From: Acidobacteriota bacterium | GTDB taxonomy: Bacteria > Acidobacteriota > Terriglobia > Terriglobales > Acidobacteriaceae | Assembly: GCA_003225515.1 (NCBI GenBank) | Contig: QIAK01000174.1 | Span: 1-7,512, forward strand | DNA length: 7,512 nt | Reading direction: 5' to 3' | Part shown: positions 1 to 5,437 of the stretch, one piece after another | Layout of the letters: the number at the start of each line of letters is the position of its first letter | How positions within the stretch are numbered: position 1 is the stretch's first letter | Position numbers and translations under genes: made by a program | The notes under the pieces: model-generated | The model's input: only the letters and a program-made list of their open reading frames with translations | Told to the model about the DNA's origin: nothing | The model's database searches: none

Positions 1-718
1 CCGTGCGCCATCGAGAACCGCGAGCAGGCCTTTACTGTTGCCGAGCGCGTGCATCGCGCCGGGGCGCAATTTTTTCGCGGCGGCGCCTACAAGCCCCGCA
101 CCTCTCCTTACTCTTTTCAAGGACTCGGCGAGGAAGGCCTGCGCATCATGGCGGAAATCCGCGAGCAGTTCGGGATGAAAATCATTACCGAGGCGATCGA
201 TCACGAATCGCTCGATCTGGTCGAAGAATATGCGGACATGATCCAGATTGGCGCGCGCAACATGCAGAATTTTTCCCTGCTGAAGCGTACCGGACGCGCC
301 CGCAAACCCGTGCTGCTGAAACGCGGCATGTCCGCCACTCTGGAAGAATTCCTCATATGTTGCGCTGTGCGAGCGCGGCGTGCGCACATTCGCCGACCAT
401 ACCCGTAATACCCTCGATCTGAGTCTGGTGCCGGCGGTACAGCGTCTGAGCCATCTCCCGATCCTGGTCGACCCCAGTCACGGCACCGGCAAACGCAACA
501 AAGTCACTCCCCTGTCGCGCGCGGCGGTAGCCGTCGGCGCCGATGGATTAATGGTCGAAGTCCACAATCAACCGGACCTCGCGATGTCCGACGGCCCGCA
601 ATCCCTCTTCCCCGACCAGTTCGACCAACTGATGATGCAGGTACGGCAGATCGCGGCGGTCGTAGGGCGGACCGTGCCGGCGATTGGGCTGCGAGAGACG
701 GTCGCAGTCAGCAAATAG
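1..718 (+). pseudogene. aroF: DAHP synthase (3-deoxy-7-phosphoheptulonate synthase, type I-beta), 5'-truncated by window and internally frameshifted
   Basis: This enzyme joins phosphoenolpyruvate and erythrose-4-phosphate in the first step of the shikimate pathway (cytosol). The visible part starts inside the gene at PCAIE (normally GPCA[VI]E). Frame 1 then reads RGGAYKPRTSPYSFQGLG, GARNMQNF, KPVLLKRGMSATLEEFL up to about 354. From about 359 the homology continues in frame 2: VALCERGVRTFADHTRNTLDL, DPSHGTGKR, VEVHNQPDLAMSDGPQSL, to the stop at 716-718. The family metal ligands are all present: Cys (4-6), His (479-481), Glu (557-559) and Asp (590-592). Homologues carry about 15 residues between EEFL and LCERG, a helix end and the strand after it. 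Only 10 bases remain here (355-364), so about 35 bp are missing and the frame shifts. As written, frame 1 stops at 408. It is either a real pseudogene or an assembly error; family identity is near certain. Confidence 0.85.
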
Positions 719-984
719 TGATTGTTTTTCCGATTCGGAGATGGTCGGGGTGGAGAGCCGACGGCTTGCCCCGCGACCTGAAAATCGCCTGCAGTTCCGC
801 TCCTGATCTGAACGACAATGCGATTGCAGCCGTGAAGAAATGCAAATTTGCACCCGCAACCAAGGATGGCACACCAGTCGCTGTCGAAATTGTCGTCGAG
901 GTCTCTTTAGGCTCTACAACAACCACTAGGCGTCCGCTTTTCTTGGCCTCCGGAACATTTTGTGTGTATAATCGGATAATCTGA
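718..984 (+). pseudogene. Orphan TonB C-terminal domain fragment
   Basis: An open frame begins with a GTG sharing one base with the aroF stop. Its product contains ADGLPRDLKIA, then DLNDNAIAAVKKCKFAP, then ATKDGTPVAVEIVVEV (nucleotides about 757-909). This matches the latter part of the TonB C-terminal domain, usually ...DGLPRDIKV...LDEKAIEAVKKWKF.PATKDGKPV.V.I.VEV.F. TonB couples inner-membrane proton force to outer-membrane receptors. Here there is no transmembrane segment, no proline-rich spacer and only about 50 residues of the domain. The usual Trp of KKWKF is Cys, and the sequence after VEVSL loses similarity. The GTG start and the first 13 residues are probably fortuitous. It reads as a decayed remnant rather than a working gene; an unknown small protein cannot be excluded. 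Confidence 0.6.
943..972 (+). promoter_or_regulatory. Sigma-70 promoter of the toxin-antitoxin pair
   Basis: A perfect -10 box TATAAT lies at 967-972. TTGGCC at 943-948 is a partial -35 match (4 of 6 to TTGACA) with an 18-bp spacer. The antitoxin ATG is at 989, so transcription should start about 10 bases before it. The leader would be very short with no convincing Shine-Dalgarno sequence inside it. Confidence 0.6.
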
Positions 985-989
985 TTTTA
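967..989 (+). promoter_or_regulatory. Palindromic operator candidate over the TA promoter
   Basis: AATCGGATAATCTGATT (970-986) is an inverted repeat centred on A978 with 7 of 8 base pairs complementary. Counting out to 967 and 989, 9 of 11 pairs match. It overlaps the -10 box on one side and touches the start codon on the other. Phd/YefM antitoxins repress their own operon by binding such palindromes as dimers, so this is the expected place for autoregulation. The binding itself is inferred. Confidence 0.6.
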
Positions 990-1261
990 TGAAAAAGACC
1001 TCCATCTCGGTCACCGACGCTGCCCGCAACTTCGCCGATTGCGTGAACCGCGTCCGCTATCAGAACATGACGTATGTTCTGCTCAAAAACGGCACACCCG
1101 TCGCCCGCCTCGTTCCAGAGGATAAGAAGGTTTGCACGGGTCGCGATCTCGCCAAAGCCCTCCGTAGAATTGATTTATCGACGGATGAGGCGGTCGCTTG
1201 GAATCGCGACCTGAAGAAAGCACGTAAGGGTCTGAAATCCCAACCCGACAAATGGCGATAA
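989..1261 (+). CDS. Phd/YefM-family antitoxin
   Basis: This 90-residue protein is the antitoxin of a type II toxin-antitoxin pair; it should neutralise the PIN toxin encoded just downstream and repress the shared promoter. The N-terminal half is the Phd/YefM DNA-binding fold: ISVTDAARNF (residues 6-15), a helix to about residue 25, then TYVLLKNGTPVARLVPED (28-45). The charged C-terminal half, with DEAVAWNRDLKKARK at about 66-80, corresponds to the toxin-binding tail and ends in DKWR. Length is typical of the family. The ATG at 989 fits the start of the conserved domain and the -10 box 16 bases upstream. The stop (1259-1261) overlaps the toxin start. The pairing of a Phd-type antitoxin with a VapC-type toxin is common. 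Confidence 0.9.
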   Translation: MKKTSISVTDAARNFADCVNRVRYQNMTYVLLKNGTPVARLVPEDKKVCTGRDLAKALRRIDLSTDEAVAWNRDLKKARKGLKSQPDKWR

Positions 1262-1653
1262 TGCTCGATGCCGATGTCATTATCTGCGGTGAGAGAGGAA
1301 CCCTCGACCTCGCGACATGGATGTCGCAACACGAAAGCGAAGGGTTCGAGGTTGCAGCGATTACGGTGGCGGAACTGTGGCATGGAGTGGAACGCGCCAG
1401 CGCCGAGCACCGGGTCCAGCGTGAGCGGTACATTCGCGCGATTCTGGAAGAGTTGCCCATGATTCCCTACACCGGAACAACCGCGTTAGAACACGCGCGA
1501 ATATGGGCGTCAATGGAATCCTCGGGCCAAATGATTGGTGACTACGACCTGATCGTTGCTGCCACGGCCCTTGAACGTGGAAGTTCCGTCGCGACCTTCA
1601 ACAAACGCCACTTTCAACGAGTCAAGGGGCTAAGAGTGGTTGAGCCCAGGTAG
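1252..1653 (+). CDS. vapC: PIN-domain ribonuclease toxin (VapC type)
   Basis: The 133-residue product is a PIN-domain endoribonuclease, the toxin of a type II TA pair; family members cut tRNA or rRNA with Mg2+. Acidic residues of the active site are visible: D6 in MLDADVI, E41 in ITVAELWHGVE, D99 in GDYDLIVAATAL, and N117 in ATFNKRHFQRV at the fourth, often D/N, position. Thus the catalytic set appears intact. The ATG at 1252 overlaps the antitoxin by 10 bases. A second ATG at 1261 would give a 1-base overlap and a product three residues shorter that still keeps the first Asp. Either arrangement implies translational coupling. The last codons and the TAG lie inside a 23-bp tandem duplication, so the extreme C-terminus may be altered. 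Confidence 0.9.
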   Translation: MAIMLDADVIICGERGTLDLATWMSQHESEGFEVAAITVAELWHGVERASAEHRVQRERYIRAILEELPMIPYTGTTALEHARIWASMESSGQMIGDYDLIVAATALERGSSVATFNKRHFQRVKGLRVVEPR

Positions 1654-1691
1654 AACCTGTGGACAATTCCAGATAGAACCTGTGGACAATT
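1646..1691. repeat. Two-unit 23-bp tandem duplication at the end of vapC
   Basis: Bases 1646-1668 and 1669-1691 are adjacent copies of a 23-bp unit that differ only at the fifth base (1650 G, 1673 A). The shared core is TAGAACCTGTGGACAATT. The first core (1651-1668) begins with the vapC stop codon TAG. Repeated TGTGGACAATT-like motifs are reminiscent of the multiple terminal repeats of IS21-type elements, but no transposase gene is in the window, so that origin is only a guess. Confidence 0.8.
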
Positions 1692-1746
1692 AAGGGGCCC
1701 TCCCCAGTTCTGGTAATCTTCCCCTTCCGCCTCGGCGGCATCCACC

Positions 1747-2934
1747 TTGCGAAAACTTCTCTTCATCGTCTTAGCGATCCCCATCTTCGGCGGCCTCGGA
1801 TGGTGGTACTTCCGCGAGCAATCATTTCCAGATTACGGTCCTGCCTACCGCGAATACGCTTACGTCACCAACGGCAAAAGCAACACGGTCAGTGTGATCG
1901 ACCTGCGGACGTTCGCTCTCTTCAAGACCATCAATGTCGGCAGCGAGCCCAGCGGGATCGCAGCCAATAGCAAGAAGAATGAAATCTATGTAGTCAACGC
2001 CGGATCGAACAACATCACAATCATCAATGCCGAAACGAACTCCGTGGCAGCTACCATCGGCGTTTACGGCCACCCCTACTTCATCGACGTCACCGAGGAC
2101 GGCAAGCGTGCCTACGCCGCCAACTCTGGCTCGGGTATCGTCAGCGTAATCGATCTCGAAAAAAGAATCGTGATCGGAAATGTGCGTGTAGGCGCTTCGC
2201 CAGGACTGGCACGCGTTTCGCCCGACGGTTCCACGGTGGTTGTCAGCAATCGCGGGGACAATACAGTGTCCATCATCGACGCCCAGGCTTTGCGCGTGCG
2301 CGCCACTCTTCCGGTGTGCCAGCAACCGGAGGAAATTGCCATCCTACCGGACTCGAGCAAGGCTTTCGTCGCATGCTCCGGCTCTTCGCAGGTTGCCTCG
2401 ATTGCACTGCAGGGTGGCACTCAAAAACAGCCCGGTCCAAAGAGTGACCGTGTGATGGCGCTGCTTGATGTCGGACGCACGCCGGTGAGTCTCGCCCTCA
2501 AGCCCGATGGCGGCGAGCTGATGGTTTGCAATTTCGATTCCGACAGCATTTCGATTATCGAAACCGCGCACGATGAGGTCGGCAGCAGCCTGGAGATTGG
2601 ACAGCATCCCTCCCGCGGCGTGGTCACGCTCGACAACTCTCGCCTCTACGTTACAAACTTCGGGTCCAATAGCGTCGCGATATACGACATTGATATGGGA
2701 CGACGCATCGCTACTCTAACGGTAGGCAGCCGCCCCGACGGCCTGGCCTTAACGCCGGATCAGAATTATCTTCTGGTGCTCGACACGCAAGCGGGTGACG
2801 TGACCGTCATACAGAAGCGCACACCGCACCGCACTTTGGAGACGACCGAGTATTCGCTGATGACGTTGATTCCGGTGGGAGTTCAGCCGAACGCGATCGT
2901 AGTAAAAGCGTTTGTAGTCGGCACAAAGAAGTAA
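1747..2934 (+). CDS. Membrane-anchored YVTN beta-propeller protein (YncE-like)
   Basis: The 395-residue product starts with MRKLLFIVLAIPIFGGLGWWYF, one hydrophobic segment (about 4-22) after a basic N-terminus: a signal anchor or uncleaved signal, placing the rest in the periplasm. The remainder is a run of about 40-residue YVTN repeats with signatures YVTN (39-42), YVVN, YAAN, VVSN, FVAC, MVCN, YVTN and LVLD, each followed by V.VID-like and I.VG..P strands. The C-terminal PNAIVVKAFVV looks like the strand closing the first blade, giving about eight blades. A short insertion (GGTQKQPGPKSDR) separates repeats five and six. Such propellers bind partners or substrates; no catalytic motif is seen and the function is unknown. 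The TTG start is chosen because the frame is closed at 1714-1716 and no ATG precedes the hydrophobic segment; there is no clear ribosome site. Confidence 0.85.
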   Translation: MRKLLFIVLAIPIFGGLGWWYFREQSFPDYGPAYREYAYVTNGKSNTVSVIDLRTFALFKTINVGSEPSGIAANSKKNEIYVVNAGSNNITIINAETNSVAATIGVYGHPYFIDVTEDGKRAYAANSGSGIVSVIDLEKRIVIGNVRVGASPGLARVSPDGSTVVVSNRGDNTVSIIDAQALRVRATLPVCQQPEEIAILPDSSKAFVACSGSSQVASIALQGGTQKQPGPKSDRVMALLDVGRTPVSLALKPDGGELMVCNFDSDSISIIETAHDEVGSSLEIGQHPSRGVVTLDNSRLYVTNFGSNSVAIYDIDMGRRIATLTVGSRPDGLALTPDQNYLLVLDTQAGDVTVIQKRTPHRTLETTEYSLMTLIPVGVQPNAIVVKAFVVGTKK

Positions 2935-2946
2935 GTACGCCGAAGC

Positions 2947-3038
2947 GCGTGGGGGCGGGCGCTCTCGCCCCCGTGCTGCGCCGCGAGGCGGCAACGCCCG
3001 TTATTTATGCAAGCATGCGCGGGCGAGGGCACCCGCGC
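2947..3038. repeat. Paired-hairpin foldback element between convergent genes
   Basis: The left hairpin pairs 2947-2957 with 2966-2976 (core GGGGGCG/CGCCCCC, two G-U type pairs, 8-base loop). The right hairpin pairs GCGCGGG 3017-3023 with CCCGCGC 3032-3038 (8-base loop). The right arm, read on the opposite strand, resembles the left arm over about 26 bases, so the two hairpins are inverted copies. Between them is a small GCCGC-GAG-GCGGC hairpin (2980-2992) and ATGC-AA-GCAT (3007-3016). It fills the gap between the propeller gene and the bacilliredoxin gene and may also stop transcription from both sides, although no T-run follows either stem. Confidence 0.65.
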
Positions 3039-3049
3039 CACACATAGGG

Positions 3050-3487
3050 TCATACCGTTGCGGTCTTCGCGCAAAGGCGATCGAACGCCGCCTTGAGATC
3101 GGAGGCAATGGCCGGCGCTTCGCGCGACTCAATGTCGCGCCGCGGCATCAGATATACGAGTTGGCCGTCGCGCAGAATGCCGATCGAAGGCGAAGACGGC
3201 GGCTGTCCCGTAAAGTAACTGCGCGCTCGGTCCGTGGCCTCTTTTTCCTGCCCGGCAAAAACCGAATAGGCATGGTCGGGCCGAATGGAATTCTGCATTG
3301 CGATCCGGACCGCAGGACGCATACGTCCCGCGGCGCATCCGCAAATCGAGTTCACCACCACTAACGTCGTGCCGGGCCGATTCTTGAGCGCTTGATCCAC
3401 TTCTTCAGGAGTACGCAGTTCTTCGATTCCCAGCCGAGTCAGTTCTTCGCGCATGGGCACAACCATAATTTCCGGATACATTGGCAT
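3050..3487 (-). CDS. Bacilliredoxin (YphP/YqiW, BrxA/BrxB family)
   Basis: This 145-residue thioredoxin-fold protein belongs to the family that, in Firmicutes, removes bacillithiol from oxidised protein thiols. The defining CXC active site appears in VVVNSICGCAAG, with Cys49 and Cys51. Other family marks are the N-terminal MYPEIMVVPMREELTRLG, PDHAYSVFAGQEKEAT, and SPSIGILRDGQLVYLMPRRDIE. Length is normal for the family. The ATG at 3487 is preferred over the ATG at 3481 because an AGAGGA lies 10 bases upstream of it. The gene is divergent from murB (106-bp gap) and convergent with the propeller gene. Whether this organism makes bacillithiol cannot be told here; a general disulfide role is possible. 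Confidence 0.92.
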   Translation of the reverse strand: MPMYPEIMVVPMREELTRLGIEELRTPEEVDQALKNRPGTTLVVVNSICGCAAGRMRPAVRIAMQNSIRPDHAYSVFAGQEKEATDRARSYFTGQPPSSPSIGILRDGQLVYLMPRRDIESREAPAIASDLKAAFDRLCAKTATV

Positions 3488-3497
3488 GTCAGATTAT

Positions 3498-3503
3498 TCC
3501 TCT
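3498..3503 (-). promoter_or_regulatory. Ribosome binding site of the bacilliredoxin gene
   Basis: AGAGGA on the minus strand ends 10 bases before the ATG at 3487 and 16 bases before the alternative ATG at 3481. This supports the upstream start. Confidence 0.55.
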
Positions 3504-3593
3504 AAGTCCATTGTATGCCCTGTCATGTCATCAGGGGGGTCTCTCGAAAAGCGGGCTGGACTTTCGTCCGCGCTGTGTATATTGAAACCACGA

Positions 3594-4646
3594 ATGCTGC
3601 TTCAGGAAAACATTCCGCTGGCTCCGCTCACCACGCTCCGCCTCGGAGGTCCAGCCCGCTTCTTCGTCGAAGCCAAGTCGATCAGTGATGTGCAGGAAGC
3701 AGTCGCATTCGCGCAAGCAAGAAAACTCGCTGTGTTTATTCTGGGCGGCGGCAGCAATCTTGTTGTTGCCGATAACGGCTGGCCTGGACTGGTGCTGAAA
3801 GTCGCCATCTCCGGCATCGAAGAGCATCCTGAGAACGCTCAAGGCGAAACCCTATTCGATGTGGGCGCCGGAGAGTATTGGGATCGCTTCGTCGCGCACG
3901 CCGTGCGGGCACAGTGCGCAGGCGTCGAATGCCTGAGTGGAATCCCCGGCAGCGTGGGCGGCACGCCCGTTCAAAACGTGGGCGCATACGGGCAGGAAGT
4001 TTCAGAAACGATCGAGTCTGTCCAGGTTTTCGACCTGAAAGACGGCCAGGTGCGCGACCTGTGCAGCGAGGCCTGCGGTTTTACCTACCGCTCCAGCATT
4101 TTCAACACAAGCGAACGTGGACGCTTCGTCATACTCCGTGTTTCTTACCGGTTGACTCGCGGCGGCGAACCGCGCCTTGATTACGCTGACCTGAAGCGGC
4201 ATTTCGAAGGCCGCGAGACTCGCCCCAATCTCGCCGAGACCCGCGCTGCCGTGCGCCACATTCGCGCGCGCAAAGGCATGCTGATCGTCGAGGGCGATCC
4301 CGATTGCCAGAGTGCAGGCTCATTTTTCAAGAATCCCGTGCTCTCGGAACAGCAGCATGAAGACTTGGCTGGGCGAGCCGCGGCCAAGGGATTGACTCTC
4401 CCGAGCTATCCCGCTCTCGAGAAAAGCAGAAAAGTATCGGCAGCGTGGCTGGTAGAAAAATCTGGATTCGCCCGCGGATACGGCTTCGGCAACGTTGGCA
4501 TCTCCAGCAAACACGCGCTGGCCATCGTGAACCGCGGAGGCGCTACTGCCGCTGAGGTTCTCGCCTTAAAAGGCGAGATCCAGCAGCGCGTCGAAGAACT
4601 CTGGGAAGTCCGGCTCGAGCCGGAGCCCGTGATGGTCGGCTTCTAG
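3594..4646 (+). CDS. murB: UDP-N-acetylenolpyruvoylglucosamine reductase
   Basis: MurB is the cytosolic FAD enzyme that reduces UDP-GlcNAc-enolpyruvate with NADPH to UDP-MurNAc, the second committed step of peptidoglycan precursor synthesis. From the ATG at 3594 the product is 350 residues. Motifs in order: TTLRLGGPARFF (about 13-24) and LGGGSN (50-55) for FAD, GIPGSVGG (116-123) and NVGAYG (128-133), YRSS (165-168), the proton-donor Ser243 in AGSFFKNPV, YGFGNVGISSKHAL, and C-terminal LEPEP carrying the catalytic Glu. Length, QNVGAYG and the YRSS loop fit the E. coli-like type I enzyme. The frame stays open further upstream to 3453, but that stretch lies across the bacilliredoxin start and lacks family similarity. 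MLLQENIPLAPLTTLRLGG is where MurB normally begins. A TATATT at 3578-3583 could be a -10 box; no good -35 is seen. Confidence 0.95.
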   Translation: MLLQENIPLAPLTTLRLGGPARFFVEAKSISDVQEAVAFAQARKLAVFILGGGSNLVVADNGWPGLVLKVAISGIEEHPENAQGETLFDVGAGEYWDRFVAHAVRAQCAGVECLSGIPGSVGGTPVQNVGAYGQEVSETIESVQVFDLKDGQVRDLCSEACGFTYRSSIFNTSERGRFVILRVSYRLTRGGEPRLDYADLKRHFEGRETRPNLAETRAAVRHIRARKGMLIVEGDPDCQSAGSFFKNPVLSEQQHEDLAGRAAAKGLTLPSYPALEKSRKVSAAWLVEKSGFARGYGFGNVGISSKHALAIVNRGGATAAEVLALKGEIQQRVEELWEVRLEPEPVMVGF

Positions 4647-4653
4647 TTCATGT

Positions 4654-4733
4654 GGGCGGACAATCTTGTCCGCCGCTTTTGATTTCGATTTTGAACTTGT
4701 CTCTAAAGGCAGCGGACAAAAGTGTCCGCCCCA
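4654..4733. repeat. REPIN/MITE-like foldback element, short form
   Basis: Left hairpin: GGCGGACAA 4655-4663 pairs with TTGTCCGCC 4666-4674. Right hairpin: GCGGACA 4712-4718 pairs with TGTCCGC 4723-4729. The right arm with its flank (AAAGGCAGCGGACA...) is an imperfect inverted copy of the left arm (reverse complement AAAAGCGGCGGACA...). About 35 bases of AT-richer sequence lie between. It begins 7 bp after the murB stop and ends about 60 bp before the sigma-factor start. It shares its core with the element at 6612-6766. It may also act as a terminator for murB. Confidence 0.75.
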
Positions 4734-4736
4734 CCC

Positions 4737-4760
4737 AACCTTCCGCAAGTCACCTCCGTC
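4737..4760 (+). promoter_or_regulatory. Possible ECF-type promoter of the sigma operon
   Basis: AACC (4737-4740) and CGTC (4757-4760) are separated by 16 bases and sit 33 bases before the ATG at 4793. This resembles the AAC -35 and CGTC -10 elements used by many ECF sigma factors, which often transcribe their own operons. The match is only eight bases, so it is tentative. Confidence 0.25.
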
Positions 4761-4792
4761 CTTTCGTTCTCCCAAAGATATTCCTGAACACA

Positions 4793-5428
4793 ATGGGCTC
4801 CGCGGCGGTCTTTATGAGTGAGGACAGACGAGTGTTGGCAGGAGAGGCGATCCTGAGCGCAGCGGCGGCGACCGATCGCAGTGGATCCGAGCGCAGTGAA
4901 TCCGAGCGCACTCGAGACGAGTTGCTCGAAGGGCTGGTACGGCAGCATTCGCGGCTGGTCTACCGCATCGCTCACGCAGTGCTCCGCCGCCATCACGACG
5001 CCGAAGACGCCACGCAGGAAACTTTCATGCGGGTCCTCCGCTACAGTGCAAAGCTCGCGGCTGTAGAAGACCAGAAGTCGTGGCTGGCCCGAATCGCATG
5101 GCGCGTAGCAGTAGACCGGAGCCGGCAGCGCGGGCGCATGCAGGAAACTCCGCTGGAGGACCCCGAGAAGCCGATCGAAGTGGCCTCCCCAGAGACTCCG
5201 GCGGATGAGACCTTACACGGCACTCAGATCGGCGCGGTGCTGGAGAAAATGATCGCGGCGCTTCCGGAAAAACTGCGCGCGCCAATCATCTTGTCCACAA
5301 TCGAAGAGATGTCGCCCAGCGAGGTCGCCGCGACGCTGGGGATCAACGAACCGGCCGTGCGGTCGCGAGTCTTCCGGGCGCGGCAGATATTGAGGAAGAA
5401 GCTAGCCGGAACTATGTATAGGAAGTAG
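4793..5428 (+). CDS. ECF-type RNA polymerase sigma factor (sigma-70 family)
   Basis: This 211-residue protein directs RNA polymerase to a specific promoter set. Sigma region 2 spans about 44-113: LVRQHSRLVYRIAHAVLRR, DAEDATQETFMRVLR (69-83, the core-binding and -10 region), SWLARIAWRVAVDRSRQR. Region 4 spans about 148-206: ALPEKLRAPIILSTIEEMSPSEVAATLGINEPAVRSRVFRARQ, with the -35 helix-turn-helix at about 173-196. There is no region 1 or 3, as in ECF factors. A low-complexity N-terminal extension (about 1-43) holds a 5-residue repeat DRSGS/ERSES/ERTRD. The start is uncertain: ATG 4793 and ATG 4814 are both possible, neither with a strong ribosome site, and the conserved part begins near 4920. 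It is followed after 9 bases by the anti-sigma-like gene, so they are likely co-transcribed. Confidence 0.93.
   Translation: MGSAAVFMSEDRRVLAGEAILSAAAATDRSGSERSESERTRDELLEGLVRQHSRLVYRIAHAVLRRHHDAEDATQETFMRVLRYSAKLAAVEDQKSWLARIAWRVAVDRSRQRGRMQETPLEDPEKPIEVASPETPADETLHGTQIGAVLEKMIAALPEKLRAPIILSTIEEMSPSEVAATLGINEPAVRSRVFRARQILRKKLAGTMYRK
4874..4918 (+). repeat. 15-bp coding tandem repeat in the sigma-factor N-terminus
   Basis: Three in-frame 15-bp units follow each other: GATCGCAGTGGATCC, GAGCGCAGTGAATCC and the more diverged GAGCGCACTCGAGAC. The first two differ at two bases. They encode DRSGS, ERSES and ERTRD. Confidence 0.6.
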
Positions 5429-5437
5429 AGGACAACC

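Noticed and set aside
352..367. Programmed ribosomal frameshift in aroF
   Set aside because: There is no slippery heptamer, and about a dozen conserved residues are missing, so shifting frame would not rebuild the enzyme.
1646..1691. CRISPR-like repeat
   Set aside because: There are only two units, directly adjacent with no spacer and no cas genes.
1692..1746. Terminator after vapC (GGGG...CCCC around 1694-1704)
   Set aside because: The stem is only four base pairs with no T-run; not enough to call.
1822..2325. Long open frame on the minus strand inside the propeller gene
   Set aside because: The sequence is explained by the YVTN repeats on the plus strand; the minus-strand product is repetitive because the plus-strand repeats are, with no domain or ribosome site.
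3129..3364. Small open frames on both strands within the bacilliredoxin gene
   Set aside because: They are out-of-frame readings of a clear family gene in GC-rich DNA, with no recognisable domains.
3453..3593. N-terminal extension of murB in the same open frame
   Set aside because: It overlaps the start of the bacilliredoxin gene on the other strand and shows no MurB similarity; conserved MurB sequence begins right after ATG 3594.
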